Origin: Gayadomonas joobiniege G7
GTDB taxonomy: Bacteria; Pseudomonadota; Gammaproteobacteria; Enterobacterales; Alteromonadaceae
Length of the DNA stretch: 64,000 nucleotides
NCBI RefSeq assembly: GCF_000300815.1
Contig: NZ_AMRX01000001.1
Span: 620,001 to 684,000, forward strand
Reading direction: 5' to 3'
The notes beneath the pieces are model-generated. The model was not told the DNA's origin and searched no databases. It was given only the letters and a program-made list of their open reading frames with translations. Shown piece by piece: positions 28,001-37,194 of the stretch. The first letter of the stretch is position 1. Each line of letters begins with the position of its first letter. A program made the translations under genes and the position numbers.

Positions 28001-29917
28001 CATATGGCGACTCTAAACTATCCGCCAGCTGAATATACTGGGCCAACGAGTCAAAGCTATAGTTATACAGATCACACCTCAGGTACGGGTAAACATCAGC
28101 TTCAGCAAACAAGCGCGACAGGTCAAATTGTATCGATATCCTCAAGTTATCAATACAACAACAAACATGCCTTACTGAGTTCATATACCCAAAGTATCAA
28201 TGGGACCAACTATACAATAGGGTTTAGATACAATACTGAGGCAGAATTAACAAAACTCACTTACCCTTCCAACAGAGCGCTGGAGTACGCTAGAGATAGC
28301 CAAACTGGGGAAATTACCTCATTGACTTTTAATGGTCAGCAAATTATTTATGGTATTGAATATGAGCCAATGGGGCCCCTGAGTTATTATAAAATTAACA
28401 ACCCAGGCAGCGACCAAGTTGTTGACTTTGTATATAACCAAGCCTACCAGCTTACCAGTATCACGGGCAAACTTACTTTAGGGTATACCTATGATAACAA
28501 TGGCAGTATCACCGATATAACAGACAGTACCCATGGCAACCATCATGACTACGGTTATGATGAGGTGAATCGTTTGACCTATGAAGCCTATTCGGGGGAT
28601 AACCAAACGCCACAGGGCTATAGCAGTGCTAATATCTATTATGATGGGGCCAACAATCGCGATTATACCGAACAAAATTTTGCTGGCTTTACCCGGACGC
28701 ACAATTACCAATACACCAACGCTGGTGTCTTAGGAGACATTGATAGCTATCAATCAAACGGCGCGAACGCATCTACCTATGATTTATCATTTAAAAATGA
28801 TGGTCGAGGGAGCCTGTCAATTGACACAGCGGCTGGCTCAAATGTCACGCCAAATTTAACCTTTAACGCCTTTGACCAGCTATACGAAAGCCGTCAGCTA
28901 GACAATAACGGCAATATTATTGGCAAAGTACGTTATGGTTACAATGCAAGCAAACAGCGTGTATTTAAGCAGATAGTCCAAGGCCCTGGCAGCGGCACCA
29001 GTTATCAGTACATTTATGCACCGGGCTCAGAAAAACTATTAGCAGAATATAAAAATGGTGTACTGGACAAAGAATACTTGTATTTGGGTGATAGATTGGT
29101 GGCCATTGCCAAAGGCAGCCAAGTTTACATGGTTTACGGTGACCATTTAGGCCGTCCTCAGGTTATCTATAATCTGACCGACTTGGGCAATGCCAGCCCA
29201 CAACCGGTATGGCGTGCGCGAAATTTTGCATTTAACCGCAAAGTGGTAACGCAAAATAGTAACTTTGGTGAAATGAATATTGGCTTTCCGGGCCAGTATT
29301 ATGATAAAGAGTCGGATTTATGGTATAACTGGCACAGATACTATGATGCAAAACTTGGGCGCTATGTTTCAAGTGATCCGGTTGGCTTAGATGGTGGCAT
29401 TAACGCCTATGCGTATGTGAGCGGCAATCCGGTGATGTTGGTTGATCCAGCGGGATTGGCGGTTGAAACTCCTTGGGATCTGTTTAACGTTGCGTTGGGA
29501 GCAGCTCAAACAGTATCAGATTTTAAAAATGGAAATTATTTAGAGGGCGCTATTAGTGCTGCTGGTACTGTTGTAGATGCTTGTGCGGCTGTTCTTCCAT
29601 TTGTTCCTGGTGGAGTTAGTACAGCAAATAAGCTTAGAAGGGTTACAAAGAAAGCAAACCCTCTCGATGGAACTACGTTTACCGATAAAGTTAAGCGGCA
29701 AATGAACGGTAAGGATACTGATCACAATTTCCCAACCTTAGTTGATAAGCAAGCCGATGCAGCCTCAGTTAAAAAGATTACTGGCGGTGATGGGATTGAG
29801 CGAACCAAGGTTGAACTTCCTGGCAGTATCAATGGAAAAGACGGGAATTTCAGTTGGATAATTGAACCCGATAAAACAATTAACCATCGTCAATTTGAAA
29901 GGCTTAAGAAAAAATAA
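25006..29917 (+). CDS. Rhs/YD-repeat polymorphic toxin (leader frameshifted)
   Basis: Large Rhs protein. From 25006 a signal peptide ([18 protein letters not shown]) is read in one frame; the body is open in another, with a first ATG at 25142. Removing one G of the GGG at 25093-25095 joins them as [15 protein letters not shown]. The body holds an early [10 protein letters not shown] motif, YD-type repeats, and the Rhs core (Y-G-D-H-L-G-R-P, then [12 protein letters not shown], ending near 29457). The last 150 residues are the toxin tip: hydrophobic helices, V-T-K at 29642, then a domain with D-H-N-F-P-T-L-V-D and I-N-H-R-Q-F, which I cannot assign. There is no PAAR domain, so export looks Sec-dependent. 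Confidence 0.88.
29642..29650 (+). repeat. V-T-K joint inside the main Rhs gene
   Basis: GTTACAAAG encodes V-T-K between the tip's hydrophobic linker (V-S-T-A-N-K-L-R-R) and the toxin domain. The same nine bases begin each of the core-less tips downstream. Confidence 0.6.
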
Positions 29918-29918
29918 T

Positions 29919-30251
29919 ATGAGTTACTCGCAATTTAGTGAATATATAAAAAGCTGTGGAGTGCCTAGAACTGAGGCAGAGGGTGGAGAGATAGCTTTGA
30001 CTAAAGCGGATGCTCTCAAGGCTGTTGAGCTTCTATCTGATTCTGAGTTGGGTATATTGGGCGGCGATGTTTATGAGCTTGAAAGTGATGGATATTTTCG
30101 CCCAACTTATGACAATTGGTATTGCAATAAAGATGATCTCCCATCATCTCAGTTTGTTCGCCTTAGTCATGAAAAAGCCATTCAATATTTACAGAATTAC
30201 AAAGAAGCTGATGGCTTGAATATCAGGTATGTTTTAGTTGTTGATGCTTAA
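29919..30251 (+). CDS. Immunity protein, Imm40-like
   Basis: 110 residues from the ATG one base after the Rhs stop. The pattern A-L-K-A-V-E-L-L, G-I-L-G-G-D-V-Y-E-L, then Y-D-N-W-Y-C and a C-terminal Y-V-L-V-V-D agrees with the Imm40 immunity family as I know it. Position directly after the toxin tip supports an immunity role. The family call is from memory and not from a search. Confidence 0.75.
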   Translation: MSYSQFSEYIKSCGVPRTEAEGGEIALTKADALKAVELLSDSELGILGGDVYELESDGYFRPTYDNWYCNKDDLPSSQFVRLSHEKAIQYLQNYKEADGLNIRYVLVVDA

Positions 30252-30274
30252 TTGATATTTTTTAATCTCTCATG

Positions 30275-30314
30275 AAAAAACAGCGGCAAGGTTTTAATCT
30301 TAGCCGCTGTTTTT
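30275..30314 (+). terminator. Terminator after the Rhs-immunity pair
   Basis: AACAGCGGC and GCCGCTGTT form a 9-bp stem with A run before and T run after; the loop is 15 bases. It could serve both strands and sits just past the end of the SymE-like gene on the other strand. Confidence 0.75.
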
Positions 30315-30316
30315 AC

Positions 30317-30511
30317 TTAAACCACAGTAAAAACCAACTTCTTGTCATACACCTCAATGGTGTAAGGCGTCCCAATCTCAAACCCGGCTTGCTCAAGCCA
30401 AAAGCCCCGTAAATTAATCCAAGGAATTTTACGCCAAGCGCCTGCGCCAGTATCGTTTTTTAAAGGTGATCGACAGGGTAAGTAAATGGTGTATTTAAAC
30501 AGATACTCCAA
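30317..30511 (-). pseudogene. SymE-like toxin gene, 5' end replaced by Rhs sequence
   Basis: 64 codons on the minus strand. The C-terminal two thirds match SymE-type proteins (I-P-W-I-N-L-R-G-F-W-L-E-Q-A-G-F-E-I-G, then V-Y-D-K-K-L-V-F). The first eight or so codons are antisense to the Rhs core copy that begins at 30491, so the natural N-terminus has been lost or replaced at that joint. SymE genes are often neighbours of rhs loci. Whether a working protein is made is unclear. Confidence 0.65.
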
Positions 30512-31441
30512 GGCCCAGGCAGCGGCACCAGCTATCAGTACATTTATGCACCGGGCTCAGAAAAACTATTAGCAGAATATAAAAATGGTGTATTGGACAA
30601 AGAATACTTGTATTTGGGTGATAGATTGGTGGCCATTGCCAAAGGCAGCCGAGTTTACATGGTTTACGGTGACCATTTAGGCCGTCCTCAGGTTATCTAT
30701 AATCTCACCGATTTGGGCAATGCCAGCCCACAACCGGTATGGCGTGCCCGCAACTTTGCGTTTAACCGCAAAGTGGTGATGCAAAATAGTAACTTTGGAG
30801 AGATGAATATTGGCTTTCCGGGCCAGTATTATGATAGCGAGTCAGACTTATGGTATAACTGGCATCGATACTATGACCCAGCATTAGGGCAATACATCTC
30901 CAGTGACCCAATTAAGCTTGCAGGTGGCATTAACACCTATGCTTATGTTGGTGGCAATCCAGTGATGAATGTGGATCCGACGGGATTAGTATCTATTCTT
31001 TTAGATGGTGGTGCATCTGGAATTGTCGGTGGAGGTGGTGACGGAGGCTTAGGAATTTGGTTTACATCAGGCGGAGATCAAGGAGATATAGACGCGGGTA
31101 TTTTAGCTAATGGAGGTGGCGGTACTGGCTTCGATATTTCAGCGGGTTTTAATGCTACTTTCTTATTAGGGGGAAGAGAAAATATTGATGGAACAACTAT
31201 TTCTACTACAGGTGACTTTTTAGGTCTTTCAATATCTAGCCATATAAACCCTCAAACTAAAGAATGGACTGGTTTTAGTTTAGGTATTGATGTAACAGGT
31301 ATTCCTGGATATAAAGTTACGGCTAATAATACTGAGACATATAGCATACGAGATTTTCTGAATAGAAAATTAAATTCGCCACATTCTCCGAGGCCAAATA
31401 GTGGTCGCCCTAAACATTTACTTCAATGCCCGACCAGATAG
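30491..31441 (+). pseudogene. Displaced Rhs tip cassette A (core fragment + Gly-rich tip)
   Basis: Begins inside the Rhs core (V-F-K-Q-I-L-Q-G-P-G-S-G) with no start codon of its own and stays open to 31441. The core part is about 95% like the main gene to D-P-T-G-L near 30990. The tip that follows (about 150 residues) is unrelated to the main toxin: rich in glycine (G-G-G-G-D-G-G-L) and beta-prone, then a basic Pro/Arg end. I cannot assign a toxin family. Probably silent until recombined into the main gene through the shared core. Confidence 0.75.
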
Positions 31442-31449
31442 GAGGATTT

Positions 31450-31719
31450 ATGACTTTAGTTCGCAAAGTAAGGCTATCTTTATTAATTCTTTTTTTATGC
31501 TTAATACTATTAACCTTACTGTCTGAGCAATACTCTACGTTAAGGGAATTACAGCCATTACCTGTATTTTCATTATTTATACTATATATAATATATTTTA
31601 TTCGGCTTAAATGTCAGTTTTGCAACAAACCACCTTATCAAGGCAAAGGTGACGGAGTGATTAGAAGTCCAATAGCGTATATTTTAATTAGAGGAAAATG
31701 TCCTAATTGTCATAAATAA
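31450..31719 (+). CDS. Putative immunity protein of cassette A (membrane, CXXC)
   Basis: 89 residues from the ATG at 31450, with a strong GGAGG ribosome site. Two hydrophobic segments (about 8-25 and 37-55) are followed by C-Q-F-C and a terminal C-P-N-C, a possible zinc-binding pair. It directly follows cassette A, the position of an immunity gene. Membrane immunity proteins usually guard against toxins that act at or from the membrane. No family recognised. Confidence 0.6.
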   Translation: MTLVRKVRLSLLILFLCLILLTLLSEQYSTLRELQPLPVFSLFILYIIYFIRLKCQFCNKPPYQGKGDGVIRSPIAYILIRGKCPNCHK

Positions 31720-31726
31720 ATAACAG

Positions 31727-32587
31727 TGTACTGGTCAAGCAATATCGGACACTTTTTGTTTAGAATTTTCAAACTCAATTGGTGATAAGTCGCCGTTAGC
31801 TGAATGTAGCCTTTCTAAGTTGTAATACTTAATGTAAAGAGCAACATTCTGATTTATAAACGTCCTTGTTGGTTGGTTGATCTTTAATATCCAATCATGC
31901 TTCAAACTACCGATGAATCGCTCAACCACTGCATATCCCAACACGCACCTACATCCCCCATGCTGGCCCGCATCCCATAGCGCCCCAACAATTTTTGATA
32001 GTCTTTGCTCGTGTATTGCGAGCCTCTATCACTATGAAAAACCACCCCTTTAGGTGGTTGACGTAAGTTATGCGCCTTTTTTAAGGCTTTAGACACTAGA
32101 TCAACGGTCATACGCTTGTCTATGTGCCAGCCGACAATTCGTCGTGAATATAAGTCCATAACGACGGCTAAATACATCCAGCCTTCACCGGTTTTTAAAT
32201 AGCTCACATCTCCAGCCCACACCTGGTTCGCAGCTGTTGGATTGAAATTCATGTTCAAAAGGTTATCAGCGACTGCATCAGTATGTTTGCGTTTGGTTGT
32301 AACCTTATAAGCAACTCTCTGAGCCACCTTAAGGCGCAAACGGTGCATAATTTTTCTCACAAAATACCGACCAACTTTATAGCCTTCTTTACGTAATCGC
32401 TTTACCATTTCTCGGTTGCCTAAGCTTCCTCGGCTTTTTTAAACAAGTCCCGGACACGCCGGTAAAGCTTCAATGTATTGATATCTATCAGCTGAGCAGG
32501 CCGATTCAGCCAGTCGTAATAACCGGATTTACTTACTTTTATTACACGGCAAAGTAAAAACAACCAGTTTCGCCTACCGACTATTAG
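31727..32587 (-). mobile_element. IS3-family element remnant, broken transposase
   Basis: Minus-strand OrfB-type DDE transposase in three frames: 32587-32420 (V-S-K-S-G-Y-Y-D-W-L-N-R-P), 32408-31950 (W-A-G-D-V-S-Y with the first Asp, F-H-S-D-R-G with the second) and 31944-31735 (V-V-E-R-F-I-G-S-L-K-H-D-W with the Glu). Frame breaks lie at about 32440 (A run one base short before S-R-G-S-L-G-N-R) and about 31940. The lower end begins TGTACTGG at 31727, like an IS3 terminus. OrfA and the other end are missing; the element stops abruptly where a toxin remnant begins. It is therefore dead. Confidence 0.85.
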
Positions 32588-32773
32588 TGGGAGTGGAAAG
32601 GTAAGCAACCCCAAGGAGGTAAATATGGTGGATATAAAGATCCTAATGGACCTAACAGTCTACACCCTGATTTAGAGCATGAAGAACCAATAGGACCACA
32701 TTGGGATTTTAATGATAGAAAATCTCCAGGGTGGAGAATAGATCAGGATGGAAATGTAACACCGAAAAAATAA
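32588..32773 (+). pseudogene. Toxin-tip remnant (W-E-W-K-G / G-P-H-W-D type)
   Basis: 62 codons without a start, in the frame W-E-W-K-G-K-Q-P-Q-G-G then L-H-P-D-L-E-H, I-G-P-H-W-D-F and a final P-K-K stop. This arrangement is a C-terminal toxin type I know from Rhs and other polymorphic toxins (possibly the 'toxin 37' group; from memory). Its core and linker are gone, cut by the IS remnant on the left. An immunity-like gene follows 17 bp later. Confidence 0.65.
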
Positions 32774-32790
32774 CTTTGGGTTTAAATTTT

Positions 32791-33366
32791 ATGAAAGAAA
32801 TATCGTTAAATAATGAAGAATTTAATTACTTCCAGGAAGTATTGTCTGTTGATACTTTAATATGTCGCTTGATAAATAAATTTTGGACTAGTAGTGATTT
32901 TGAATTTAAACTTTTATTACCAAAAAACTTTGATGAAAAGAAAATCAGTAATTATTCTTCGGGTTATAATATTTGTTCCTCTCTTGATGCAGAAACGCCA
33001 ACCGATTGGGTTGCTAAGTATATAGGAAAATCAATATCAATAAGAGGATGTATCGCTGTTTTTGATGATGTAATGGCATCTAAAATAGATGCTAACAAAA
33101 TGAATACAACAGCATTTACGCTTGATGAAAATATTATGCACTTTCTAGCTAAAGCAAATTTAGTTGATTTTATGCAAATTAAATCTCTAATTTATGCGAC
33201 TAGTGTTAGTTGGCATTTTCTAAGTGTCATAATAAATGAGCCTCTTGAAATTAATTTTAAAACAATGAGTGAAATTCAACTTTCTGATTTAATTAGAAAA
33301 CTCGACTCTATTATCCTGGGGGCTTTAGACGGTGAAAGCTATATTATGTGCTGTAAAAACAAATAA
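32791..33366 (+). CDS. Putative immunity protein next to the W-E-W-K-G remnant
   Basis: 191 residues from the ATG at 32791; the frame opens upstream inside the toxin remnant. It is acidic and AT-rich compared with core genes, has no signal peptide and one Cys-containing tail (M-C-C-K-N-K). No family recognised. Its place right after a toxin tip is the only evidence for an immunity role. Confidence 0.55.
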   Translation: MKEISLNNEEFNYFQEVLSVDTLICRLINKFWTSSDFEFKLLLPKNFDEKKISNYSSGYNICSSLDAETPTDWVAKYIGKSISIRGCIAVFDDVMASKIDANKMNTTAFTLDENIMHFLAKANLVDFMQIKSLIYATSVSWHFLSVIINEPLEINFKTMSEIQLSDLIRKLDSIILGALDGESYIMCCKNK

Positions 33367-33390
33367 TAATATCACTATTGTTTAACTTTT

Positions 33391-33418
33391 AAAACGCGGT
33401 GCTCCATAGGGCGTTTTT
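33391..33418 (+). terminator. Possible terminator after the immunity gene
   Basis: AAAACGC and GCGTTTT pair over 7 bp with a 13-base loop and a T run. Modest stability. Confidence 0.5.
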
Positions 33419-33531
33419 CTTTCTACTTTGTTAAATTATCTCCCTGCCCCCTGTGTCAGAGTAGTCTTTGTTCTCATGGTAAGCAATTGGTCAATAAAGC
33501 TAAATTCACTCTCAAGCTTATCGTATTCACT
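33419..33531. other. Gene-free joint DNA
   Basis: No gene seen. Probably leftover joint DNA between unrelated insertions. Confidence 0.35.
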
Positions 33532-33717
33532 CTAAACTTGAGCTTTGGCACGGATTTCAAATAACCCATCGCCCATCGACTTAGTATGAGGAGGCCCCAA
33601 GTTTGCACCATGCTTTTCCATCAGCTCTAAAAGCTTAATCATGCGAGCTTGTATTTTGGGTGGCATATCGAGGATCTTATCCTTAACGCCATCGTAAAAG
33701 TCGATCTTCCAGCTCAT
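33532..33717 (-). pseudogene. RelE/HigB-like toxin, C-terminally truncated
   Basis: 61 codons: M-S-W-K-I-D-F-Y, then K-I-L-D-M-P-P-K-I-Q-A-R-M-I-K-L-L-E-L-M, P-P-H-T-K-S-M-G-D-G-L-F-E-I-R. This is the first two thirds of a phage Gp49/HigB-type RelE-fold toxin; the final strands with catalytic residues are absent because the frame ends at 33532. No antitoxin gene is seen downstream on the same strand. A broken toxin-antitoxin fragment. Confidence 0.7.
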
Positions 33718-33839
33718 TGGTATCCTTAACTTAGGTTATCATAAATGATAACTCTGGTCGCGCGGCTTGTCTAGAACTTAACCGTCTTGTCTGAGTAGAA
33801 CTCTCAAACTTTCAAGGATGGTTTGCAGCTTAAACCATC

Positions 33840-34748
33840 TTTGCCAAAGGCAGCCAAGTTTACATGGTTTACGGTGACCATTTAGGCCGTCCTCAGGTTA
33901 TCTATAATCTCACCGATTTGGGAGATGCCAGCCCACAACATGTATGGCGTGCCCGCAACTTTGCGTTTAACCGCAAAGTGGTGACGCAAAATAGTAACTT
34001 TGGAGAGATGAATATTGGCTTTCCGGGCCAGTGTTATGATAAAGAGTCAGACTTATGGTATAACTGGCACAGATACTATGATGCAAAACTTGGGCGCTAT
34101 GTTTCAAGTGATCCGGTTGGCTTAGATGGTGGCATTAACGCCTATGCGTATGTGAGCGGCAATCCGGTGATGTTGGTTGATCCGGATGGATTAGAGCCTA
34201 TCTATGGAAATTCACCATTTGCAACAACTTCAAATGTAATTGCAATGGAGCACGGGCATTTGCCTCAGTGGACAGGGAAAGATGCTTTAATGGGCACGGC
34301 ATTAAGCCTAGGGCCTGTTGGCTTGGTGATGTGCAATGCATCAGGAGTATGCGCTTGTGCACTAACGGCTGGTTCAATGTCTTCGGGGGAGTTACCTTTT
34401 AGTTTTAGGTTTGGAGTTGTAAAGGCAGCAGGAACACTTCATCCTCTGAGGCAGGCTTATGTTGATGAAGTGGCAGGGCTATCAAGTAAAGCTGCTCAGA
34501 TGCGTAAGGCTGGTTCATCCAGCGAAGATATTGCAAGAGCGCTACATGCAGAAAGACGTAATCTCGGCGTAAAGTACAAGGAGTTAACTCCCGGATACAA
34601 ACGACTGGAGATATACACCCGCAACATCCAGAAGTATGGCGATAAATTAGGCCCTTCAATCGACTATTTACGAAATGTTAAAGGTAAATCGTGGGATCAA
34701 ATTATCGAAAGTGCATCTCGTAGTGGTGGCAAGGATCTAGGGTTTTAG
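33840..34748 (+). pseudogene. Displaced Rhs tip cassette B
   Basis: Core homology begins abruptly near 33843 ([13 protein letters not shown]) and runs to D-P-D-G-L near 34193; the first ATG is at 33864. One core Tyr is changed to Cys (F-P-G-Q-C-Y-D). The tip (about 185 residues) has a short hydrophobic stretch and a soluble toxin-like end: [17 protein letters not shown], then [23 protein letters not shown] and G-G-K-D-L-G-F. That ending recurs in other polymorphic toxins, but I cannot name the activity. Confidence 0.75.
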
Positions 34749-34759
34749 GAGTTAAATGT

Positions 34760-35194
34760 ATGCAATGGTTACAGTCAAAAAAACGTTTTCAAGATGTCGC
34801 CAAATACGATGAGGAATCGGGCGAATTCGAGATTTTGGATCGTAATTCTCCCGATTGTCCAAAAATGTTAGATGGTTCTTTTGAAATTCTCGCGGGGATA
34901 TTTGTGGCGCTTTTTAAGGCTGACCTGAAACTATTTATTGGGATAGGTGATAAAACATTTCAGCTCGATGATGACTTGGTCATAAATGTTAAAGGCGGAG
35001 CATGTGACCGCTTGCTCATTATTGAGAAGGACAATGCTGTGTTAGTAACAGTTGAATACTCCATACAATCTAGGGGTACGACTATTGGTGACACAACAGC
35101 CTTTATTGATGATGAGGATTCTGACTATGGACTCTTTCTGTGTAATATTTCTAAGGACGAAAGTCGGCAGAGGGTTCTTTTAGGTCTTGATTGA
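34760..35194 (+). CDS. Putative immunity protein of cassette B
   Basis: 144 residues, acidic, soluble, starting 11 bp after cassette B with AGGAG upstream. Looks like an alpha/beta or beta-rich protein (L-F-I-G-I-G-D-K-T-F-Q-L-D-D-D-L-V-I, then V-T-V-E-Y-S-I). No family recognised; the call rests on position. Confidence 0.6.
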   Translation: MQWLQSKKRFQDVAKYDEESGEFEILDRNSPDCPKMLDGSFEILAGIFVALFKADLKLFIGIGDKTFQLDDDLVINVKGGACDRLLIIEKDNAVLVTVEYSIQSRGTTIGDTTAFIDDEDSDYGLFLCNISKDESRQRVLLGLD

Positions 35195-35201
35195 TAATCT
35201 A

Positions 35202-35215
35202 ATGTTACAAAGGGG
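35202..35215 (+). repeat. Tip-joint repeat, copy 1 (ATGTTACAAAGGGG)
   Basis: Joint between an upstream immunity gene and a core-less toxin tip; same sequence as at 35781, 39737 and 40658. Its GTTACAAAG part is in frame as V-T-K with the following toxin. Confidence 0.7.
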
Positions 35216-35512
35216 ATAGAGGCAAAAAACGGACTTAAGATTGAAGGTTTTACAGGACATGGTGTTCAACGAGCAGTTGGTAATAACGCTGATCGAGCAG
35301 GCGTCTCCCCTCAAGGAATATTAGATGCACTAAAAAATCCGTTGAAGATTGGTAACATTAAGACTGACCAGCTTGGCAGACCGAGCCAAAGATTTATAGG
35401 CGGTACGGGTGAAGTTGTAGTGAACCCCCAAACTGGAAAGAACATATCTGTTAACCCAACTTCGTCTAAGAAAGCAGCGAGATTAATGCGTCAGTTGGAG
35501 AATTCTCAATAA
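35204..35512 (+). pseudogene. Core-less toxin tip C (V-T-K-G start)
   Basis: 103 codons open from the joint, without a true start: V-T-K-G-I-E-A-K-N-G-L-K, then F-T-G-H-G-V-Q-R-A-V-G, V-S-P-Q-G-I-L-D-A-L-K-N-P, L-G-R-P-S-Q-R-F-I-G and V-N-P-Q-T-G-K. The G-H-G ... A-L-K-N-P ... V-N-P-x-T-G-K layout is a small toxin domain (probably an RNase-type fold) that I have seen at the end of CdiA/Rhs proteins. The exact family is uncertain. Its stop overlaps the next gene's ATG as TAATG. Confidence 0.65.
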
Positions 35513-35751
35513 TGATTCTTAGTCGAGAAGAAGTTCTATATTTGCTCATGATACTCAAGTTAACACCCGATTTGCGTCTGGTATTGGAGGCGATTTCGGC
35601 GGAAGGCGGAGAGTTAAATGAGGATCAAGCTGATGAATTGAGGGATTTGTGTAACGAAAAGTTGGATATTTGTGGTTACGATGAGAACTATAAGCTCAAC
35701 GAAAACGGTAAAAAACTTGAAGCATTGGTAGATAAGCTGTTTATAGGGTAG
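35512..35751 (+). CDS. Putative immunity protein of tip C
   Basis: 79 residues, helical and strongly acidic (E-L-N-E-D-Q-A-D-E-L-R-D-L), overlapping the toxin tip stop by one base. Tight coupling to tip C and size fit a small immunity protein. No family recognised. Confidence 0.6.
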   Translation: MILSREEVLYLLMILKLTPDLRLVLEAISAEGGELNEDQADELRDLCNEKLDICGYDENYKLNENGKKLEALVDKLFIG

Positions 35752-35780
35752 TTACGCCATTTCAAGGTAAATTCCCTCTT

Positions 35781-35793
35781 ATGTTACAAAGGG
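35781..35793 (+). repeat. Tip-joint repeat, copy 2 (ATGTTACAAAGGG)
   Basis: Same joint as at 35202; in frame as V-T-K-G with the GIY-YIG-like tip. Confidence 0.7.
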
Positions 35794-36088
35794 TGCAGGG
35801 AAAACAGTCAAAGAAGGGATATATGAATTTACTGATACCTCTGGGAAAAAATATTGTGGTCAATCGTGCAATATTCCCAATCGCCTTAAGCAGCATCAAA
35901 AGACTGGTAAGTTAGACGCTAATCAGAGTGTTCAAACAACCGAAGTCCTAGGCGGTAAAACCGCACGTGAAATTGCAGAGCATAAACGTATTCAGGAAAT
36001 AACTGGCGGTGTGCCAGCTCGTTTCTCTGACAAAGTATCTAATAAGGTTGATCCCATCGGCCCTAATAGGAGTTATTTACTTGACTAA
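35783..36088 (+). pseudogene. Core-less toxin tip D, GIY-YIG-like nuclease
   Basis: 102 codons from the joint: V-T-K-G-A-G-K-T-V-K-E, then G-I-Y-E-F-T-D, K-K-Y-C-G-Q-S, N-I-P-N-R-L-K-Q-H and a later E-I-A-E-H-K-R-I with a candidate metal-binding Glu. G-I-Y ... Y-x-G, Arg and His spacing is that of GIY-YIG nucleases, so a DNase tip is likely. It lacks its own start and core. The stop overlaps the next gene by 8 bases. Confidence 0.75.
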
Positions 36089-36947
36089 GAATGATCAGTT
36101 TTTTATCGATGATGCTGAAAATAATATGGGGCGCTGTCTTGTTCTAACTGCGCCTTGGTCGGATAGTATTAAATCAATAATCGAAAAGGAAAATATTTCT
36201 GTACTACGATTAAGTCAGTCGGCCGGATGGAAAGGGGATGATATATCCTTTTTAAAAGAGTTGCCGAGTCTCCGAGGTGTGGAGGTTTATTCGTGGGGAG
36301 TTAAAGACTTAACCCCTTTGCAATCGTTAAAAGGGCTGGAGTATTTGGGGTTGCAATGCGAGTTTAGCAAGGCTCCGGATTTTTCTGATTTTAAAAGCTT
36401 GAAAATATGTAAGCTGTTATGGCGCCCGAAAGCGAAAACTGTTTTTGCTTGTAGTGGCTTGAGTCTACTTAATATAGTTAATTACCCTTCTGGTGATTTA
36501 GCTGATATTGAAAGTATGAAGGATTTACAGCGGCTTCAATTAACGTCAAAAAAGCTCGTTTCTCTATCGGGAATTGAAAAGCTGGTGTCACTATCAACTT
36601 TGGACTTGGCAGAATGTTCTAAGTTGGAAAACTTGTCTGGAGTGGAAAGGTGTCAACAGTTGGAAACAGTGGAGCTTGAGGGGTGTAAAAAAGTACATGA
36701 TATATCTTTACTTGGCGATCTAGAGAATATCAAAAATCTAGTGCTAACTGACTGCGGGAAAATCAGATCATTACAACCGCTTGCTAGCTGTCGCTTGCTT
36801 GAGAATATTACTTTTGTTGGTGACACGATTATTGAAGACGGTATTCTGGCCCCACTGTTGGATATACCCCAGTTAAAAAAAATGTGGTTTGTCGATAAGG
36901 AACACTACTCTCATAAGAGGGATCAGGTGGCAACAATATTGTCCTAG
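36081..36947 (+). CDS. Putative immunity protein of tip D, leucine-rich repeats
   Basis: 288 residues from a TTG start at 36081 with AGGAG 8 bases upstream; the open frame back to 36009 lies inside the toxin. Repeats of about 22 residues (L-x-x-L-x-x-L-x-L-x-x-C/N) run from about residue 60 to 270, for example L-S-T-L-D-L-A-E-C-S-K-L and L-E-T-V-E-L-E-G-C-K-K-V. LRR solenoids are known among immunity proteins. Coupled to the nuclease tip by overlap. Confidence 0.7.
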   Translation: MTKNDQFFIDDAENNMGRCLVLTAPWSDSIKSIIEKENISVLRLSQSAGWKGDDISFLKELPSLRGVEVYSWGVKDLTPLQSLKGLEYLGLQCEFSKAPDFSDFKSLKICKLLWRPKAKTVFACSGLSLLNIVNYPSGDLADIESMKDLQRLQLTSKKLVSLSGIEKLVSLSTLDLAECSKLENLSGVERCQQLETVELEGCKKVHDISLLGDLENIKNLVLTDCGKIRSLQPLASCRLLENITFVGDTIIEDGILAPLLDIPQLKKMWFVDKEHYSHKRDQVATILS

Positions 36948-37014
36948 TCCCAGTAGCCCAAGAACGTAAAACTGACTGATTTTTCTGTTCTCAAACCTTA
37001 GGCGAGATAAACTG

Positions 37015-37191
37015 ATGGATAATAAATATGCAGGCATGACGGTAAACGAACGTTTATATGTAAGTGGTTTGATGGGAGAATTTGATGAAGCAGTTAAGCA
37101 AAAAAATTCAGAGACGGTCAGAGCTATTCTTGAAAAGGTTGAGCTTACTGAGGCATCTATAAAACCAATACTGGAAAGACTAGAACTGTAA
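37015..37191 (+). CDS. Small helical protein, probable orphan immunity gene
   Basis: 58 residues: M-D-N-K-Y-A-G-M-T-V-N-E-R-L-Y-V-S-G-L-M, then D-E-A-V-K-Q-K and I-L-E-K-V-E-L-T-E. Two or three helices. Proteins of this kind occur beside toxin genes in my memory, but I cannot name the family. GGCGAGA upstream is a weak ribosome site. No toxin tip of its own remains. Confidence 0.6.
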   Translation: MDNKYAGMTVNERLYVSGLMGEFDEAVKQKNSETVRAILEKVELTEASIKPILERLEL

Positions 37192-37194
37192 TGA

